Below, piece by piece: positions 39,291 through 50,754 of a stretch of 64,000 nucleotides of DNA (position 1 is the first letter of the stretch; every line of letters begins with the position of its first letter). The notes under the pieces were generated by a model. That model worked only from the letters and a program-made list of their open reading frames with translations. It was not told the origin of the DNA and made no database searches. This stretch comes from Pythium myriotylum. Its lineage: Eukaryota; Oomycota; Peronosporomycetes; Pythiales; Pythiaceae. A program made the translations under genes and the position numbers. Where the stretch lies: positions 1 through 64,000 of the forward strand of contig JALJCQ010000017.1 in NCBI GenBank assembly GCA_023091665.1, written 5' to 3'.

Positions 39291-42200
39291 TGATCAAGAC
39301 GCCCACCCAGAGCTCATCTCTAGTGCATATCTAAGGTAGTGGAAGAGGCTCCCATCACTGGCTCTGACCGTCATAAACACGATGATGACAATGGAATTTA
39401 CGTGCATTTAGCGTGGTTGGAGTGGGATGGGATCGTTACACAGCGCCATCCGCGGCCACGAGCGTGTCCTCCTGTCCTCTCGCGCACATCGTGGCACCGT
39501 CTTGTGTTCATGCCTAGGGTTACGAGCATCGGACCACGCACACACACACATTCACGGCTCCTCTGCGGGGCCATCCTCGAGCAGCTCGGCCTTGATCTTG
39601 TTGATTGTGCCCTCGAGACGTTTCTTGATCTCGCTCGACGTGGGCAGGTCGTCCATGACGCCGTCCACCTTGACCATGACGGCGTCCATGGCGACCGTGG
39701 CCGCGTAGTTGGTCTTGGCGAGCGCGAGCCACGAGTACCACGAGTGGGTGATGGCCTCGGCGAACATGTCCTCGAGACCTTCGTCGGTGAGGTCCTTCAT
39801 GGTGTTGCCCTCGCGCGCGAGCTCAGCGCAGTGGTCACGCACGGCGACCCAGTAGATGCGCGTGTTCTCGAAGACAGTCTTGATCTGGCCGAGAGCCTTG
39901 ATGGCCAGGTCGAGTGACTGGAGCGCCTCGTCGAGCTGGTCGCCTTCGGCGTTCGTCTTCTTGAGTCTCTCGAGCGATTCGGCGAGGTCGGCGCGGACCT
40001 GTCGATCTTTCTCCTGGAGCTTGACGCGCTCGGCGTGGAACTGGGCCTCTCGGTCGGCGGCGCTCTCGGCCTCGCTCTTCTTGATGCCTTGGAGAACGTT
40101 GGTGGCCGAGGAGGCGACGAGTTTCTGCTTCTCTTCGTCGAGGCTCTCGATCTCCGCCTGGAGCTGTGCGATGTCGGCCTTGAGCGTGGCCTTGGCCTTG
40201 TCATCGGTCTCGTCAGCTAGTAGCGCCCGGTTCTTGGCGAGCAGTCCCTTCTTCTCCGTGATCTTTTCCGTGAGCTTGGTGATCTCGGGCGACTCGGTCG
40301 ACGCATCCTGAGCGGGCGACTGTGGCTGTGACGCCGTGTCCTTGCTCTCCGAAGTGCCGCTGGTAGCAGCTATGCTGGGGTCCTTCATAGCCGCACCGAC
40401 AAAACTCTTGATCGCCCCGCCAGGCACGAACGACTTGACCGCCGTCTTGGTGACTTCCTTGAGCGGGCCCATGATCGTGCCCACAAGCGCGATGGCGAAC
40501 GCGTCCTTACGTGCAGCGTCGGCCTGTCGCGCGGCCTTGTCTTCGCCCTCCTTGGCCTCCGCGATGGATGTGGCGAGCGACGCGGCCGTCTCCGTGTACT
40601 TGGCGGCCTGCACCTCGAGATCGGCGATCTGCTGCTTGATGCGCTGCTGGCGCTCCGTGGAGATGACGTTGTCTTGGGACGCAGCCACGAGAGCCTCTTT
40701 AGCTAGCGTACACATTCGCTCCGCGCGTTTGGCCAGGTCACCGGCGATCACGCTCATCTCTTCGGCGATCTTGGAGATGGTGCCGAGCAGCTTGAGCGCG
40801 TTGCCTGGTCGCAACTTCTGCACGAGCTGGAAGGCCATGCGGTGGTACTTGAGCGCCTGCATGCACGCCATGAGGAACTCCTGACACGCGATCTGCGAGT
40901 CCTTGCCGAGCGTCTGGTACTCAGCCATCAGCGTCGTCACGTGGACGTTGCACTTGAACCCCTTGGAGCCCATGTAGGCCACGCTGAGAAGCTCTCCGAC
41001 GGTCGCGAGCTTCTTCATGCTGCCGGGGACATCGATGGCACGGTAGCGCGCCTCTTGGTTGGCGACGGAAGTCATGACTTCCTTGTTCGCGTTGAGCACG
41101 GTGAGCACATCGGTTTCAAAGTCGCCGTAGTTGGCAATGGCGAGAATGGCTTGGTCGGTGGCCATGGTGGGTGAGAGGGTGGTGGGGCTTTGAGGGGGTT
41201 GGAGTGAGGTTGCTTGCGCTGTGGGGAGCGGATTGGAAAGTGAGGATCGAGGTCGGGGTCGCCTGCGGCTGCTCAAGTAGTGCTCGCCTCTGGACCAGAC
41301 GACGATCGGAGAGGGTGGCGATATGATCCAGTACCTAGGATCTTTCACTTGCGCTGGAGCTGTAGTTGACATGCGAAACATATTTGGTAGGGGGTTGACC
41401 GTGTGGTTACACCTCTAGTTTTTACTGCATCAACTGTCCACTCGTGGTTGTCTAGTATTTATTTTTTCAGCAGTTTGCACGGGTGAGTTTGGGATGGCTC
41501 GCCGTCGATGAGGGAGGCAGTGGTGCAGGTCAGCTGAGACGCCATGGCCAGGGTGACCGACAGCAATGAATCCTTAGTGGAGGTATACGATACTAGGAGG
41601 CAGAGAGCGTCGATGTATCGCACCGGATGTTCCGTCGCTGCACCTTCTGCTCTTCTGTCTGTGACTTGTGTCTACTTTGGGAAAGTACCGCATGAGTTGG
41701 GTTTCGACACACGTCATGTGTCTCGTCTATGTACTCGTTGATTCCGAATCTTCTGAACTCATCCGGCGCCATAGGCGCCACAATCGAAGTGGACACGGTC
41801 ACCACACTGCCGTGTACAGGGTCCCTATCCACACAAGGATGGTCACTTTAACGACTCCGCCTTGACACGCTGATCCTATTTGGAGTCGCTTGACCGATGC
41901 GCTGAACACGGTGATGGGTTTCTAGTCTCTTGTCTCTGTTTCCCAGTCGTTTGATATCGCATCTGTGCGCTGTCGACTACGATTTTGTATGCCTCAGTAT
42001 TCCATAATACACTTGTTCGACCCACTGGTTCACTCTTTGCTGATACAAACGGTGTGCCTTGTATATGGCGGCTCGGTGGACCGCCATACGAATCTACTCG
42101 TACGGACTCTAGGTGCTGCACCAGTTTATGATGTGTCGTCTTCGATTGGCCGACTGGAGCGGCCGGTACAGCCTGGGAGGGGAATGATTTAGCAAGGATG

Positions 42201-42336
42201 GATATCGTGGTTTTAGGGTTCGTTCGTGATAAACTCGGGTATATTTATGAGCGATCTGATGTGACTGCCAGTGCCGAACACTCCATCAATTAGCGAACTG
42301 CTTTACTATTCACGCGTCCAAACGGACGGTCGAATG
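39291..42336 (+). repeat. Palindrome 3, left arm (3046 bp)
   Basis: Reverse complement of 43173-46218; paired coordinates sum to 85509 throughout, with no visible indel. It holds one copy of the 537-residue protein gene. Confidence 0.95.
39552..41165 (-). CDS. Large helical coiled-coil protein, unknown function (copy 1)
   Basis: 537 residues from MATDQAIL (ATG at 41165, context cccaccATGg); the frame is open further upstream, but that part looks untranslated. Order: N-terminal helical domain 1-160, coiled coil about 165-220, a hydrophobic hairpin-like stretch about 222-260 (AFAIALVGTIMG...VPGGAIKSFVGAAM), a Ser/Pro/Thr linker 262-292, long coiled coil 295-410, C-terminal helices to 530. No signal peptide. 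Long helices flanking one hydrophobic hairpin recall the ClyA/XaxA class of alpha-helical pore-forming proteins. That is only an architectural resemblance; a cytoskeletal or membrane-remodelling helical protein is an alternative. Identical to the copy at 44344. Confidence 0.75.
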   Translation of the reverse strand: MATDQAILAIANYGDFETDVLTVLNANKEVMTSVANQEARYRAIDVPGSMKKLATVGELLSVAYMGSKGFKCNVHVTTLMAEYQTLGKDSQIACQEFLMACMQALKYHRMAFQLVQKLRPGNALKLLGTISKIAEEMSVIAGDLAKRAERMCTLAKEALVAASQDNVISTERQQRIKQQIADLEVQAAKYTETAASLATSIAEAKEGEDKAARQADAARKDAFAIALVGTIMGPLKEVTKTAVKSFVPGGAIKSFVGAAMKDPSIAATSGTSESKDTASQPQSPAQDASTESPEITKLTEKITEKKGLLAKNRALLADETDDKAKATLKADIAQLQAEIESLDEEKQKLVASSATNVLQGIKKSEAESAADREAQFHAERVKLQEKDRQVRADLAESLERLKKTNAEGDQLDEALQSLDLAIKALGQIKTVFENTRIYWVAVRDHCAELAREGNTMKDLTDEGLEDMFAEAITHSWYSWLALAKTNYAATVAMDAVMVKVDGVMDDLPTSSEIKKRLEGTINKIKAELLEDGPAEEP

Positions 42337-42389
42337 ATGCTTGAGCAGCTCTAGCCAGCCGTGTGTTAGAATTGATGTGAGGAATGCGT
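41166..42389. other. 5' flank of the 537-residue protein gene within the palindrome arm
   Basis: No gene recognised. It mirrors 43173-44343. The ORFs of 65-81 codons here appear in both arms and are not protein-like. Confidence 0.5.
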
Positions 42390-42860
42390 TTACAATGACG
42401 CCGTCGCGACCTCAGGATTCCACAAGTCAGTAGACGATTCATTATCCAGTAACTCGACGAGCATTTGAAGGTCCTCTTCGGTTAGTGGGGTGTAGACTGA
42501 CTCACGGTCAATGTCAAATGCAATGGGGTCAATCTCGAGCAACACGTCAAGTTCGAGCTCAGCCATTTCCTTATGCAGCTGGATATCGTCGTCTTCGTTC
42601 AATAGAGGGCCCCTTTCGGCGCATTTCTTAGCTGCGACTGATCGTTTTCGTGGGCGGTTACGTCGGCGACGGTCGACACGCCGTTGGCTGACATTTGCAC
42701 GTTCTCGATGATACGAGCAGAAGCGATGGAGCCCTCCACCACGCTTTTCGCAGCGGAGGTTGACGCAGAGTTTGCTGCGGTAACGGCAGAGCATTGAGTT
42801 GTAGATTGTCACCTCTTGGCTGATGATCGAGGCGCACGCGAGATCCGCTGTCAGGTACAT
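42390..42860 (-). CDS. Small Cys/His basic protein in the palindrome centre
   Basis: 156 residues, or 134 if started at the second Met (42794), which begins the conserved part MLCRYRSKLC. A short Cys/His motif (C-x6-C, then LHRFCSYHRERAN) is followed by QRRVDRRRRNRPRKR, which could be a nuclear localisation signal, and by an acidic C-terminal half. I associate the C...LH-x-C-x2-HR-x2-AN...QRR pattern with a family of short oomycete proteins of unknown function. Nucleic-acid binding is an inference. It is the only single-copy gene of palindrome 3. Confidence 0.6.
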   Translation of the reverse strand: MYLTADLACASIISQEVTIYNSMLCRYRSKLCVNLRCEKRGGGLHRFCSYHRERANVSQRRVDRRRRNRPRKRSVAAKKCAERGPLLNEDDDIQLHKEMAELELDVLLEIDPIAFDIDRESVYTPLTEEDLQMLVELLDNESSTDLWNPEVATASL

Positions 42861-44343
42861 TGGATAAGGAGAATGGCAAGCAGCTTCGAGTCGGGTAGTT
42901 GAGAAATGGCAGGGAGTCGCCTCGTGTATCGGGTCGGCTGCATGAAGCTTACTGGAGAGCGTTGTTTCAGATCACCTAGGCCTCGGACTTCGACCATCCA
43001 TTTATGACGTTGAAGTGGAGAGATGAGATCTAGTGTACAGATCGGTATATAAGTTCTAAATCGTACTGGCGGATGGGCAGATACTTTTGACGTGTTGCAT
43101 TTAGATAATGTAATGCCTTGCAGTCAGATAGTCTCGGTGTTTTGTCAATTTCGTTGAAACAAGCTCCTTGGCCATTCGACCGTCCGTTTGGACGCGTGAA
43201 TAGTAAAGCAGTTCGCTAATTGATGGAGTGTTCGGCACTGGCAGTCACATCAGATCGCTCATAAATATACCCGAGTTTATCACGAACGAACCCTAAAACC
43301 ACGATATCCATCCTTGCTAAATCATTCCCCTCCCAGGCTGTACCGGCCGCTCCAGTCGGCCAATCGAAGACGACACATCATAAACTGGTGCAGCACCTAG
43401 AGTCCGTACGAGTAGATTCGTATGGCGGTCCACCGAGCCGCCATATACAAGGCACACCGTTTGTATCAGCAAAGAGTGAACCAGTGGGTCGAACAAGTGT
43501 ATTATGGAATACTGAGGCATACAAAATCGTAGTCGACAGCGCACAGATGCGATATCAAACGACTGGGAAACAGAGACAAGAGACTAGAAACCCATCACCG
43601 TGTTCAGCGCATCGGTCAAGCGACTCCAAATAGGATCAGCGTGTCAAGGCGGAGTCGTTAAAGTGACCATCCTTGTGTGGATAGGGACCCTGTACACGGC
43701 AGTGTGGTGACCGTGTCCACTTCGATTGTGGCGCCTATGGCGCCGGATGAGTTCAGAAGATTCGGAATCAACGAGTACATAGACGAGACACATGACGTGT
43801 GTCGAAACCCAACTCATGCGGTACTTTCCCAAAGTAGACACAAGTCACAGACAGAAGAGCAGAAGGTGCAGCGACGGAACATCCGGTGCGATACATCGAC
43901 GCTCTCTGCCTCCTAGTATCGTATACCTCCACTAAGGATTCATTGCTGTCGGTCACCCTGGCCATGGCGTCTCAGCTGACCTGCACCACTGCCTCCCTCA
44001 TCGACGGCGAGCCATCCCAAACTCACCCGTGCAAACTGCTGAAAAAATAAATACTAGACAACCACGAGTGGACAGTTGATGCAGTAAAAACTAGAGGTGT
44101 AACCACACGGTCAACCCCCTACCAAATATGTTTCGCATGTCAACTACAGCTCCAGCGCAAGTGAAAGATCCTAGGTACTGGATCATATCGCCACCCTCTC
44201 CGATCGTCGTCTGGTCCAGAGGCGAGCACTACTTGAGCAGCCGCAGGCGACCCCGACCTCGATCCTCACTTTCCAATCCGCTCCCCACAGCGCAAGCAAC
44301 CTCACTCCAACCCCCTCAAAGCCCCACCACCCTCTCACCCACC
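42861..44343. other. Palindrome 3 spacer end and 5' flank of the second 537-residue gene
   Basis: 42861-43172 is unique spacer with no gene seen. 43173-44343 mirrors 41166-42336. Confidence 0.5.
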
Positions 44344-46218
44344 ATGGCCACCGACCAAGCCATTCTCGCCATTGCCAACTACGGCGACTTTGAAACCGAT
44401 GTGCTCACCGTGCTCAACGCGAACAAGGAAGTCATGACTTCCGTCGCCAACCAAGAGGCGCGCTACCGTGCCATCGATGTCCCCGGCAGCATGAAGAAGC
44501 TCGCGACCGTCGGAGAGCTTCTCAGCGTGGCCTACATGGGCTCCAAGGGGTTCAAGTGCAACGTCCACGTGACGACGCTGATGGCTGAGTACCAGACGCT
44601 CGGCAAGGACTCGCAGATCGCGTGTCAGGAGTTCCTCATGGCGTGCATGCAGGCGCTCAAGTACCACCGCATGGCCTTCCAGCTCGTGCAGAAGTTGCGA
44701 CCAGGCAACGCGCTCAAGCTGCTCGGCACCATCTCCAAGATCGCCGAAGAGATGAGCGTGATCGCCGGTGACCTGGCCAAACGCGCGGAGCGAATGTGTA
44801 CGCTAGCTAAAGAGGCTCTCGTGGCTGCGTCCCAAGACAACGTCATCTCCACGGAGCGCCAGCAGCGCATCAAGCAGCAGATCGCCGATCTCGAGGTGCA
44901 GGCCGCCAAGTACACGGAGACGGCCGCGTCGCTCGCCACATCCATCGCGGAGGCCAAGGAGGGCGAAGACAAGGCCGCGCGACAGGCCGACGCTGCACGT
45001 AAGGACGCGTTCGCCATCGCGCTTGTGGGCACGATCATGGGCCCGCTCAAGGAAGTCACCAAGACGGCGGTCAAGTCGTTCGTGCCTGGCGGGGCGATCA
45101 AGAGTTTTGTCGGTGCGGCTATGAAGGACCCCAGCATAGCTGCTACCAGCGGCACTTCGGAGAGCAAGGACACGGCGTCACAGCCACAGTCGCCCGCTCA
45201 GGATGCGTCGACCGAGTCGCCCGAGATCACCAAGCTCACGGAAAAGATCACGGAGAAGAAGGGACTGCTCGCCAAGAACCGGGCGCTACTAGCTGACGAG
45301 ACCGATGACAAGGCCAAGGCCACGCTCAAGGCCGACATCGCACAGCTCCAGGCGGAGATCGAGAGCCTCGACGAAGAGAAGCAGAAACTCGTCGCCTCCT
45401 CGGCCACCAACGTTCTCCAAGGCATCAAGAAGAGCGAGGCCGAGAGCGCCGCCGACCGAGAGGCCCAGTTCCACGCCGAGCGCGTCAAGCTCCAGGAGAA
45501 AGATCGACAGGTCCGCGCCGACCTCGCCGAATCGCTCGAGAGACTCAAGAAGACGAACGCCGAAGGCGACCAGCTCGACGAGGCGCTCCAGTCACTCGAC
45601 CTGGCCATCAAGGCTCTCGGCCAGATCAAGACTGTCTTCGAGAACACGCGCATCTACTGGGTCGCCGTGCGTGACCACTGCGCTGAGCTCGCGCGCGAGG
45701 GCAACACCATGAAGGACCTCACCGACGAAGGTCTCGAGGACATGTTCGCCGAGGCCATCACCCACTCGTGGTACTCGTGGCTCGCGCTCGCCAAGACCAA
45801 CTACGCGGCCACGGTCGCCATGGACGCCGTCATGGTCAAGGTGGACGGCGTCATGGACGACCTGCCCACGTCGAGCGAGATCAAGAAACGTCTCGAGGGC
45901 ACAATCAACAAGATCAAGGCCGAGCTGCTCGAGGATGGCCCCGCAGAGGAGCCGTGAATGTGTGTGTGTGCGTGGTCCGATGCTCGTAACCCTAGGCATG
46001 AACACAAGACGGTGCCACGATGTGCGCGAGAGGACAGGAGGACACGCTCGTGGCCGCGGATGGCGCTGTGTAACGATCCCATCCCACTCCAACCACGCTA
46101 AATGCACGTAAATTCCATTGTCATCATCGTGTTTATGACGGTCAGAGCCAGTGATGGGAGCCTCTTCCACTACCTTAGATATGCACTAGAGATGAGCTCT
46201 GGGTGGGCGTCTTGATCA
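43173..46218 (-). repeat. Palindrome 3, right arm
   Basis: Inverted mate of 39291-42336, around an 836-bp unique spacer (42337-43172). Confidence 0.95.
44344..45957 (+). CDS. Large helical coiled-coil protein, unknown function (copy 2)
   Basis: Same 537-residue protein as at 39552-41165, in opposite orientation. Start chosen at ATG 44344 for its strong context. An in-frame ATG at 44128 would add 72 residues rich in Pro, Ser and Arg without domain character. The two genes point away from each other and from the central Cys/His gene. Confidence 0.75.
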   Translation: MATDQAILAIANYGDFETDVLTVLNANKEVMTSVANQEARYRAIDVPGSMKKLATVGELLSVAYMGSKGFKCNVHVTTLMAEYQTLGKDSQIACQEFLMACMQALKYHRMAFQLVQKLRPGNALKLLGTISKIAEEMSVIAGDLAKRAERMCTLAKEALVAASQDNVISTERQQRIKQQIADLEVQAAKYTETAASLATSIAEAKEGEDKAARQADAARKDAFAIALVGTIMGPLKEVTKTAVKSFVPGGAIKSFVGAAMKDPSIAATSGTSESKDTASQPQSPAQDASTESPEITKLTEKITEKKGLLAKNRALLADETDDKAKATLKADIAQLQAEIESLDEEKQKLVASSATNVLQGIKKSEAESAADREAQFHAERVKLQEKDRQVRADLAESLERLKKTNAEGDQLDEALQSLDLAIKALGQIKTVFENTRIYWVAVRDHCAELAREGNTMKDLTDEGLEDMFAEAITHSWYSWLALAKTNYAATVAMDAVMVKVDGVMDDLPTSSEIKKRLEGTINKIKAELLEDGPAEEP

Positions 46219-48743
46219 TCTTTGTTCAAAAGAAGATGGTCATATAGTATAAAGTGACGGAGTTGAGTTTCTTGATCCGCGTGGCGACTCGACTGCGTGA
46301 TTGCTGGTTTTCGAGGAAACGCAGCGTACGCGGAGATGGTGGTTTCCGGGCTGTGAGAAATACAACATCGCCAACGGCTACACAATCGCCGCCGGCACCA
46401 TCTCGGCTGCTTCCGCTCCAACTCCAAGCATAATTACTGGGCACGCCTTTCCATGGTCGCCGACAAGATCTCAACATAGGTGTGAGGTTTTCATCCTGCC
46501 GGCTCCCAGCCGGATAAGGTTTTCCCCTCACATAGGAGTATTTACAGTAAGGTTGTTAGGTTGTAAAGTGGACAGCTTCATTCGCGGCTTTGCCAAGCAG
46601 CGCCGAAGCTCGTCGCTCATCTGCCAGTTTCACCTCCAGGCTCGGTCGCGCTCGCTGAAAACCCCCACCCTCCACATCCGTGGGCTGGCCTCTACGAGCC
46701 TTCGCTCGACTCACCGGGAGATTTCTCTCGCTCCGACTCTCCGAGTCCGGCATAATCTGCGAATGGACTGCTCATTTGCCCCATGCTCGTTTCTCAATAA
46801 AGGACGGAAAGTTCGCCTGTTTACTCGAAACTGGAGACTGGAAGCTGGAGATTGAAGACTGAAGATGGACACTTCATTCACTACTGCATCTCGCTGGCTT
46901 GGAAGCGTCAAAAACAGGCCAATTTGTGGGTCAGGTCAACGTCTTTTCTATGCACACACCCACTTGGTCAGGGCATCAGGTCATGTCGAGCCACGTGACC
47001 AATGCTCGCTGTCACTGCCGAGGTCAGACTTTTGACGCCGAAACAGACTTTCCAAGGTCGAATCACCCAACAAACCATCAATGATCGGCCAAGGAGGTCG
47101 CGCCCTCCCGAGCGCACGCGTTCGGCTGTGAGTCACGGCAACTGGGCGGCCTCGAGGAAACGCCAGAGGTCGCGCTCGCGCGTGGCTGAACGTCACCCCG
47201 GCCACGGGTAGCAATGGCGCGACCTATGTCTGACACCATTGTGGGTGGTCGCGCTCACGCGAGGCCTCGTACTACCGCCGCCGCACAAGCTTGGGCAGCA
47301 GACCGCTAAGGTGCGTGCACGTTGCGCTTCGTCGTTGGTCACGCGGGAGAGCTCAGCGCACGACCGCTGCTGCCCGCATAGTATTTCGAAGAAGCCGCTG
47401 CAGCGACCGCGGGGCCGTTCGGACGTTCTATCCGCAAACTGGACCGGCGGCCGTGACGCCTCGTGTCTTCATCGGTCTTTAAGGAGTGCTGCCGCAGGAG
47501 AACTACTAGGATCTACTAAGATGAACTCAATAGTCTACACTTACGTCATCATCATGCTGAGCGCAATAAATGTACCAAAAAGATCGAGCTCTGGTGAATT
47601 CCGGAACTTACCGTGGGTTAACCTGGCTGGCAAGCCAGGGTTGGAAGTCGAAGACACTCAACTACTGGGGGTTTACCTACTTCCGTTCGCAGTGACCCAC
47701 GCCCGCAAGTTATCAGGGAAGTCAAACTCTGATTTTACCTGGATGCTTACTGCGTGAGGATTGACTGGAGTGGAGATCGTAGACTTGTCTGTCGAAGCGC
47801 GAAAATGCAAGAAACCAACGAGTGTGATGGCACTGATGAGAGTGAATGGAGCAGTTTGCATATGGCAGATGCTGAGGCTTTGTCACACGCATAGTCAGAG
47901 AAGTGAACAGTTCCACACGTGTCCTTGGTAGGTTTTAGAACGCACGGGGAGCAGAATCTGCTCACAGCTAAATGAATCATCCTGAGGTGTTAGACCGAAA
48001 ATGATAGTATTCAATACACCCGATCTGATGGGATTCATTCAGAGCGATCTAACAGAACTCACCTTCAGGCTCAAACTCGTAGTATTCAACAAGCGAGTAC
48101 TGGGAAGATTGATGATACTGAGGCTAGTGACGTCTATTGAGTTCGGCCTCCGTGGCGCTTCAGTTTCATCCGCCACACTCACTCTGGCTTCACAGAGCCA
48201 CAGTCAACGCTGTGGATTTTCCACGCGCGGGAGGCGATAGTCGTCAGGATCTCAGAACATCGCCGTGATGTGTTCAAGGTCACGGACAGACAATTCTGTG
48301 GAGTGGTCGAGACCAATCCGTGCCGATGAGCAGACTAGAGGGACGAAAAGCGCAAACGAAATAGGAGCACTACTTCATCAATCCGACTTTCCCACTTCGA
48401 GTCCCGTGCGCGAGCATGGAGCACTGCTTGATCGATCTTACTGTCACACGCGCCATCCGTGACAGCGACAACACAGCGTTTTGTGGTGAATTAAGAAAAA
48501 TGCTACAACAAGCGGAGCAGACACGTCGGACGCTTCACTTGAGCCTCGGCAGTCTCGAAAGAATCCGAATCAAAATCGGTCCCGTCGGCTCAACGTCTCG
48601 ACGGAACGTGTGCACGTCTACGTGTATGTGGGTGAGTGAGTGCAGTGAGACAAGACGATTCTTAACGCAGATGATTTATGTATTGGCTGGGGAGTAAATC
48701 CCCACGACCAGACGCTAGCAAGCTCACTACAAGTCGGAATCCC
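45958..48743. other. Spacer between palindromes 3 and 4
   Basis: 46219-47690 holds no recognised gene; the 184-codon (46301) and 172-codon (47239) ORFs lack protein character. About 47690-48240 is a diverged relative of 38640-39190 (inverted) and 25860-26030, i.e. old A 3' flank. Palindrome 4 starts near 48625. Confidence 0.45.
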
Positions 48744-49304
48744 TTAGCAGTGCACACGACCTGTCGACTGGCAGTTGGTGACGGCGAACTTGGCGCCGTT
48801 CGAGCACTTGCCCGTGACAATGTCAAGACGATCGACCGGCTCGAACTTGGTGCGCCAGTAGCGCACCCACATACCATTGGACTGGATGCTCTCGTACGAG
48901 TAGCGATCGCGCCCCATCGTGATCTCGGCCTGGACCTTCTCCGCCACGGCGAGGCCACACGTTCGCGAACTGGTGGAGATCCAGCAGGCGAGCTGCTGGC
49001 ATTCCTTCTTATTGCCGGCGATGATTTGCGCGATGATCGGAGCGACGGCGGCGGCGATCTGGAAGCCAGCGACGACGACCTCAGCTGTCTGCAGCTCGCG
49101 CTTGGTCGAGTTGGAGTCGACATCACTCTTGTAACCAGCAAAGTCCTTGAAGTAGGCTTCGCCGCTCGCAGCGACGAGTTCCGTCGAGTCCGACCCATAG
49201 ACAGCGGGCTCGTTCTTGAAGTAGCGATCTTCGAGCTGGGCGTTCGTGGCACCAAAGCTGGCGGCGACGGTGGCGAGGCTGGTGAGCGCAGCGAAGAACT
49301 TCAT
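48744..49304 (-). CDS. Small secreted cysteine-rich protein, A family
   Basis: 186 residues, complete. AASGEAYFKDFAGYKSDVDSNSTKRELQTAEVVV distinguishes the palindrome-4 A type from those of palindromes 1-2. Signal peptide, helix and six-Cys core intact. It differs from the mate at 55863 by Lys for Met after GY. Confidence 0.85.
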   Translation of the reverse strand: MKFFAALTSLATVAASFGATNAQLEDRYFKNEPAVYGSDSTELVAASGEAYFKDFAGYKSDVDSNSTKRELQTAEVVVAGFQIAAAVAPIIAQIIAGNKKECQQLACWISTSSRTCGLAVAEKVQAEITMGRDRYSYESIQSNGMWVRYWRTKFEPVDRLDIVTGKCSNGAKFAVTNCQSTGRVHC

Positions 49305-50292
49305 GGTGATAGCTTGGGGCTTGATAGCTTGGGAGTTGGGGGTCGAATTCAAGAATGAACGAGCGAAAGATCGACCGACTGGCAGACCGAAGAGTTCCTG
49401 GATGAAACAGAGCAGCTCTCCTCGTTCGCCTCGAGCATTCGGCCTGAACGGACCGCAGAGGGTAACGGATGGGTGATCTTCTGGGTTGACAGCCTCTCCA
49501 CAGGCTGCATGCACCTGATCGAGCCGGACCACCACTCAACCCCGCGGACCAACCAAGACGGAGATCCCAATTCTTGAAGTACAACTCGACTCGAAGTGCG
49601 TAGACGAAGTGTGCAGATAGTGCTTGCTTCGATTGGAAAGGCGTTCGTATCTTTCGAGCTGCAAATCTCGGCAGATGCTTCTGGCTGAGAGCCAGCCGCA
49701 CCGGCCTCAACAACTATTCTCACGCTTTACTTGGGCAACATGTGAGTCTATAAACTGCCACAGTCAATCGAGCACTGCCGCCTTGATCTATGCCTCGGAT
49801 GTTACAGTTGCCGAGACGGAGTTTACTCAGTCCTCCCCCTAGTAACGTAGCGAACTGCACGAAGACGCAAAGTGTTTCGCATGACCTCCCCATAGTACTC
49901 GGTCCAGGGGTCTCTGCGGACAAAGACCGACGACCGTCTTCTCGATTTGTAAATATCGCACCTGTACCACGATCTGCGCGTTTTTGTTGAATGGACAGGC
50001 AGAAATGAAGGGGTTGAATCTCCGATTCGACTCCGTCTCCCCAGAAAGATGACCTTATGTGGTTGCTGATCATGGATGAGCGTCGGGTGGGTACACATCC
50101 ATCACTCGTCTTGTTCGACATGGAGCTCCCAGAGACGTTGAAGGCAGAGGCAGCTCGGGCCTACTGTACCGCATCGTCGCCAAGGCTCTCGCATTCGAGC
50201 TCCCTCGGACCTCACTCGTTCTGGGAAAAGCAACCGATTCCTTCTCACAATTCAATTCGCTCTCCAGTGCCCTCAAGTCACCAAGCAAGACC
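49305..50292. other. A/B divergent region of module 5
   Basis: 988 bp, intact, no gene. Homologous to 36518-37488 but clearly diverged. Confidence 0.6.
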
Positions 50293-50754
50293 ATGAAGCT
50301 CGCTACGGTCGCTACTATCGCTTCCATGGGTGTTGCAGGCGTCGTCGCGGAGCCCGCGTTCGTCGCTGGCAACCAGACCGAGCGAGCCCTCGCCGGTGTG
50401 ACGCCCGGCCAGGCCGCCGATGCTACCATTGCCATCTTCACCATCGCGCAGTCCGTCGCGCCCCTTCTCGCGGGCATGTTTGGAGAAGGCAAGGACTGCC
50501 ACCAGCTCGCCTGCTGGATCCAGGCCCCCAACTACAACTGCCAGTTTGCAGCCGCCAACCAGGTTCAGCGAGAGCTCACCAGGGGACGCAACTCGTTCAG
50601 CGTCGAGAGCTCGGGATCCACGGGCATGTGGGTGCGTTACTGGCGCACGCAGTTTACGCCTCCGGACCGTGGCGACATCGCGGACGGCAAGTGCGGCGGC
50701 GGCACGCGCTTCAAGGTGTTCAACTGCCAACAGACCGGCAAGGTCTACTGCTAA
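50293..50754 (+). CDS. Small secreted cysteine-rich protein, B family
   Basis: 153 residues, the shortest B form (MKLATVATIASMGVAGVVAEPAF). Helix and six-Cys core complete, SSGSTGMWVRYWRT variant, VYC end. Identical to the mate at 54336. Confidence 0.85.
   Translation: MKLATVATIASMGVAGVVAEPAFVAGNQTERALAGVTPGQAADATIAIFTIAQSVAPLLAGMFGEGKDCHQLACWIQAPNYNCQFAAANQVQRELTRGRNSFSVESSGSTGMWVRYWRTQFTPPDRGDIADGKCGGGTRFKVFNCQQTGKVYC

Noticed and set aside
39291..46218. Palindromes as assembly fold-back artefacts
   Set aside because: Unique spacers, one-sided Copia and MITE-like insertions, and sequence differences between arms of palindromes 2 and 4 argue for real structures. Palindrome 3, with identical arms, is the least certain.
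46301..46855. 184-codon ORF and 172-codon ORF at 47239 in the spacer
   Set aside because: No homology, poor composition, no flanking conservation; kept only as unrecognised spacer.
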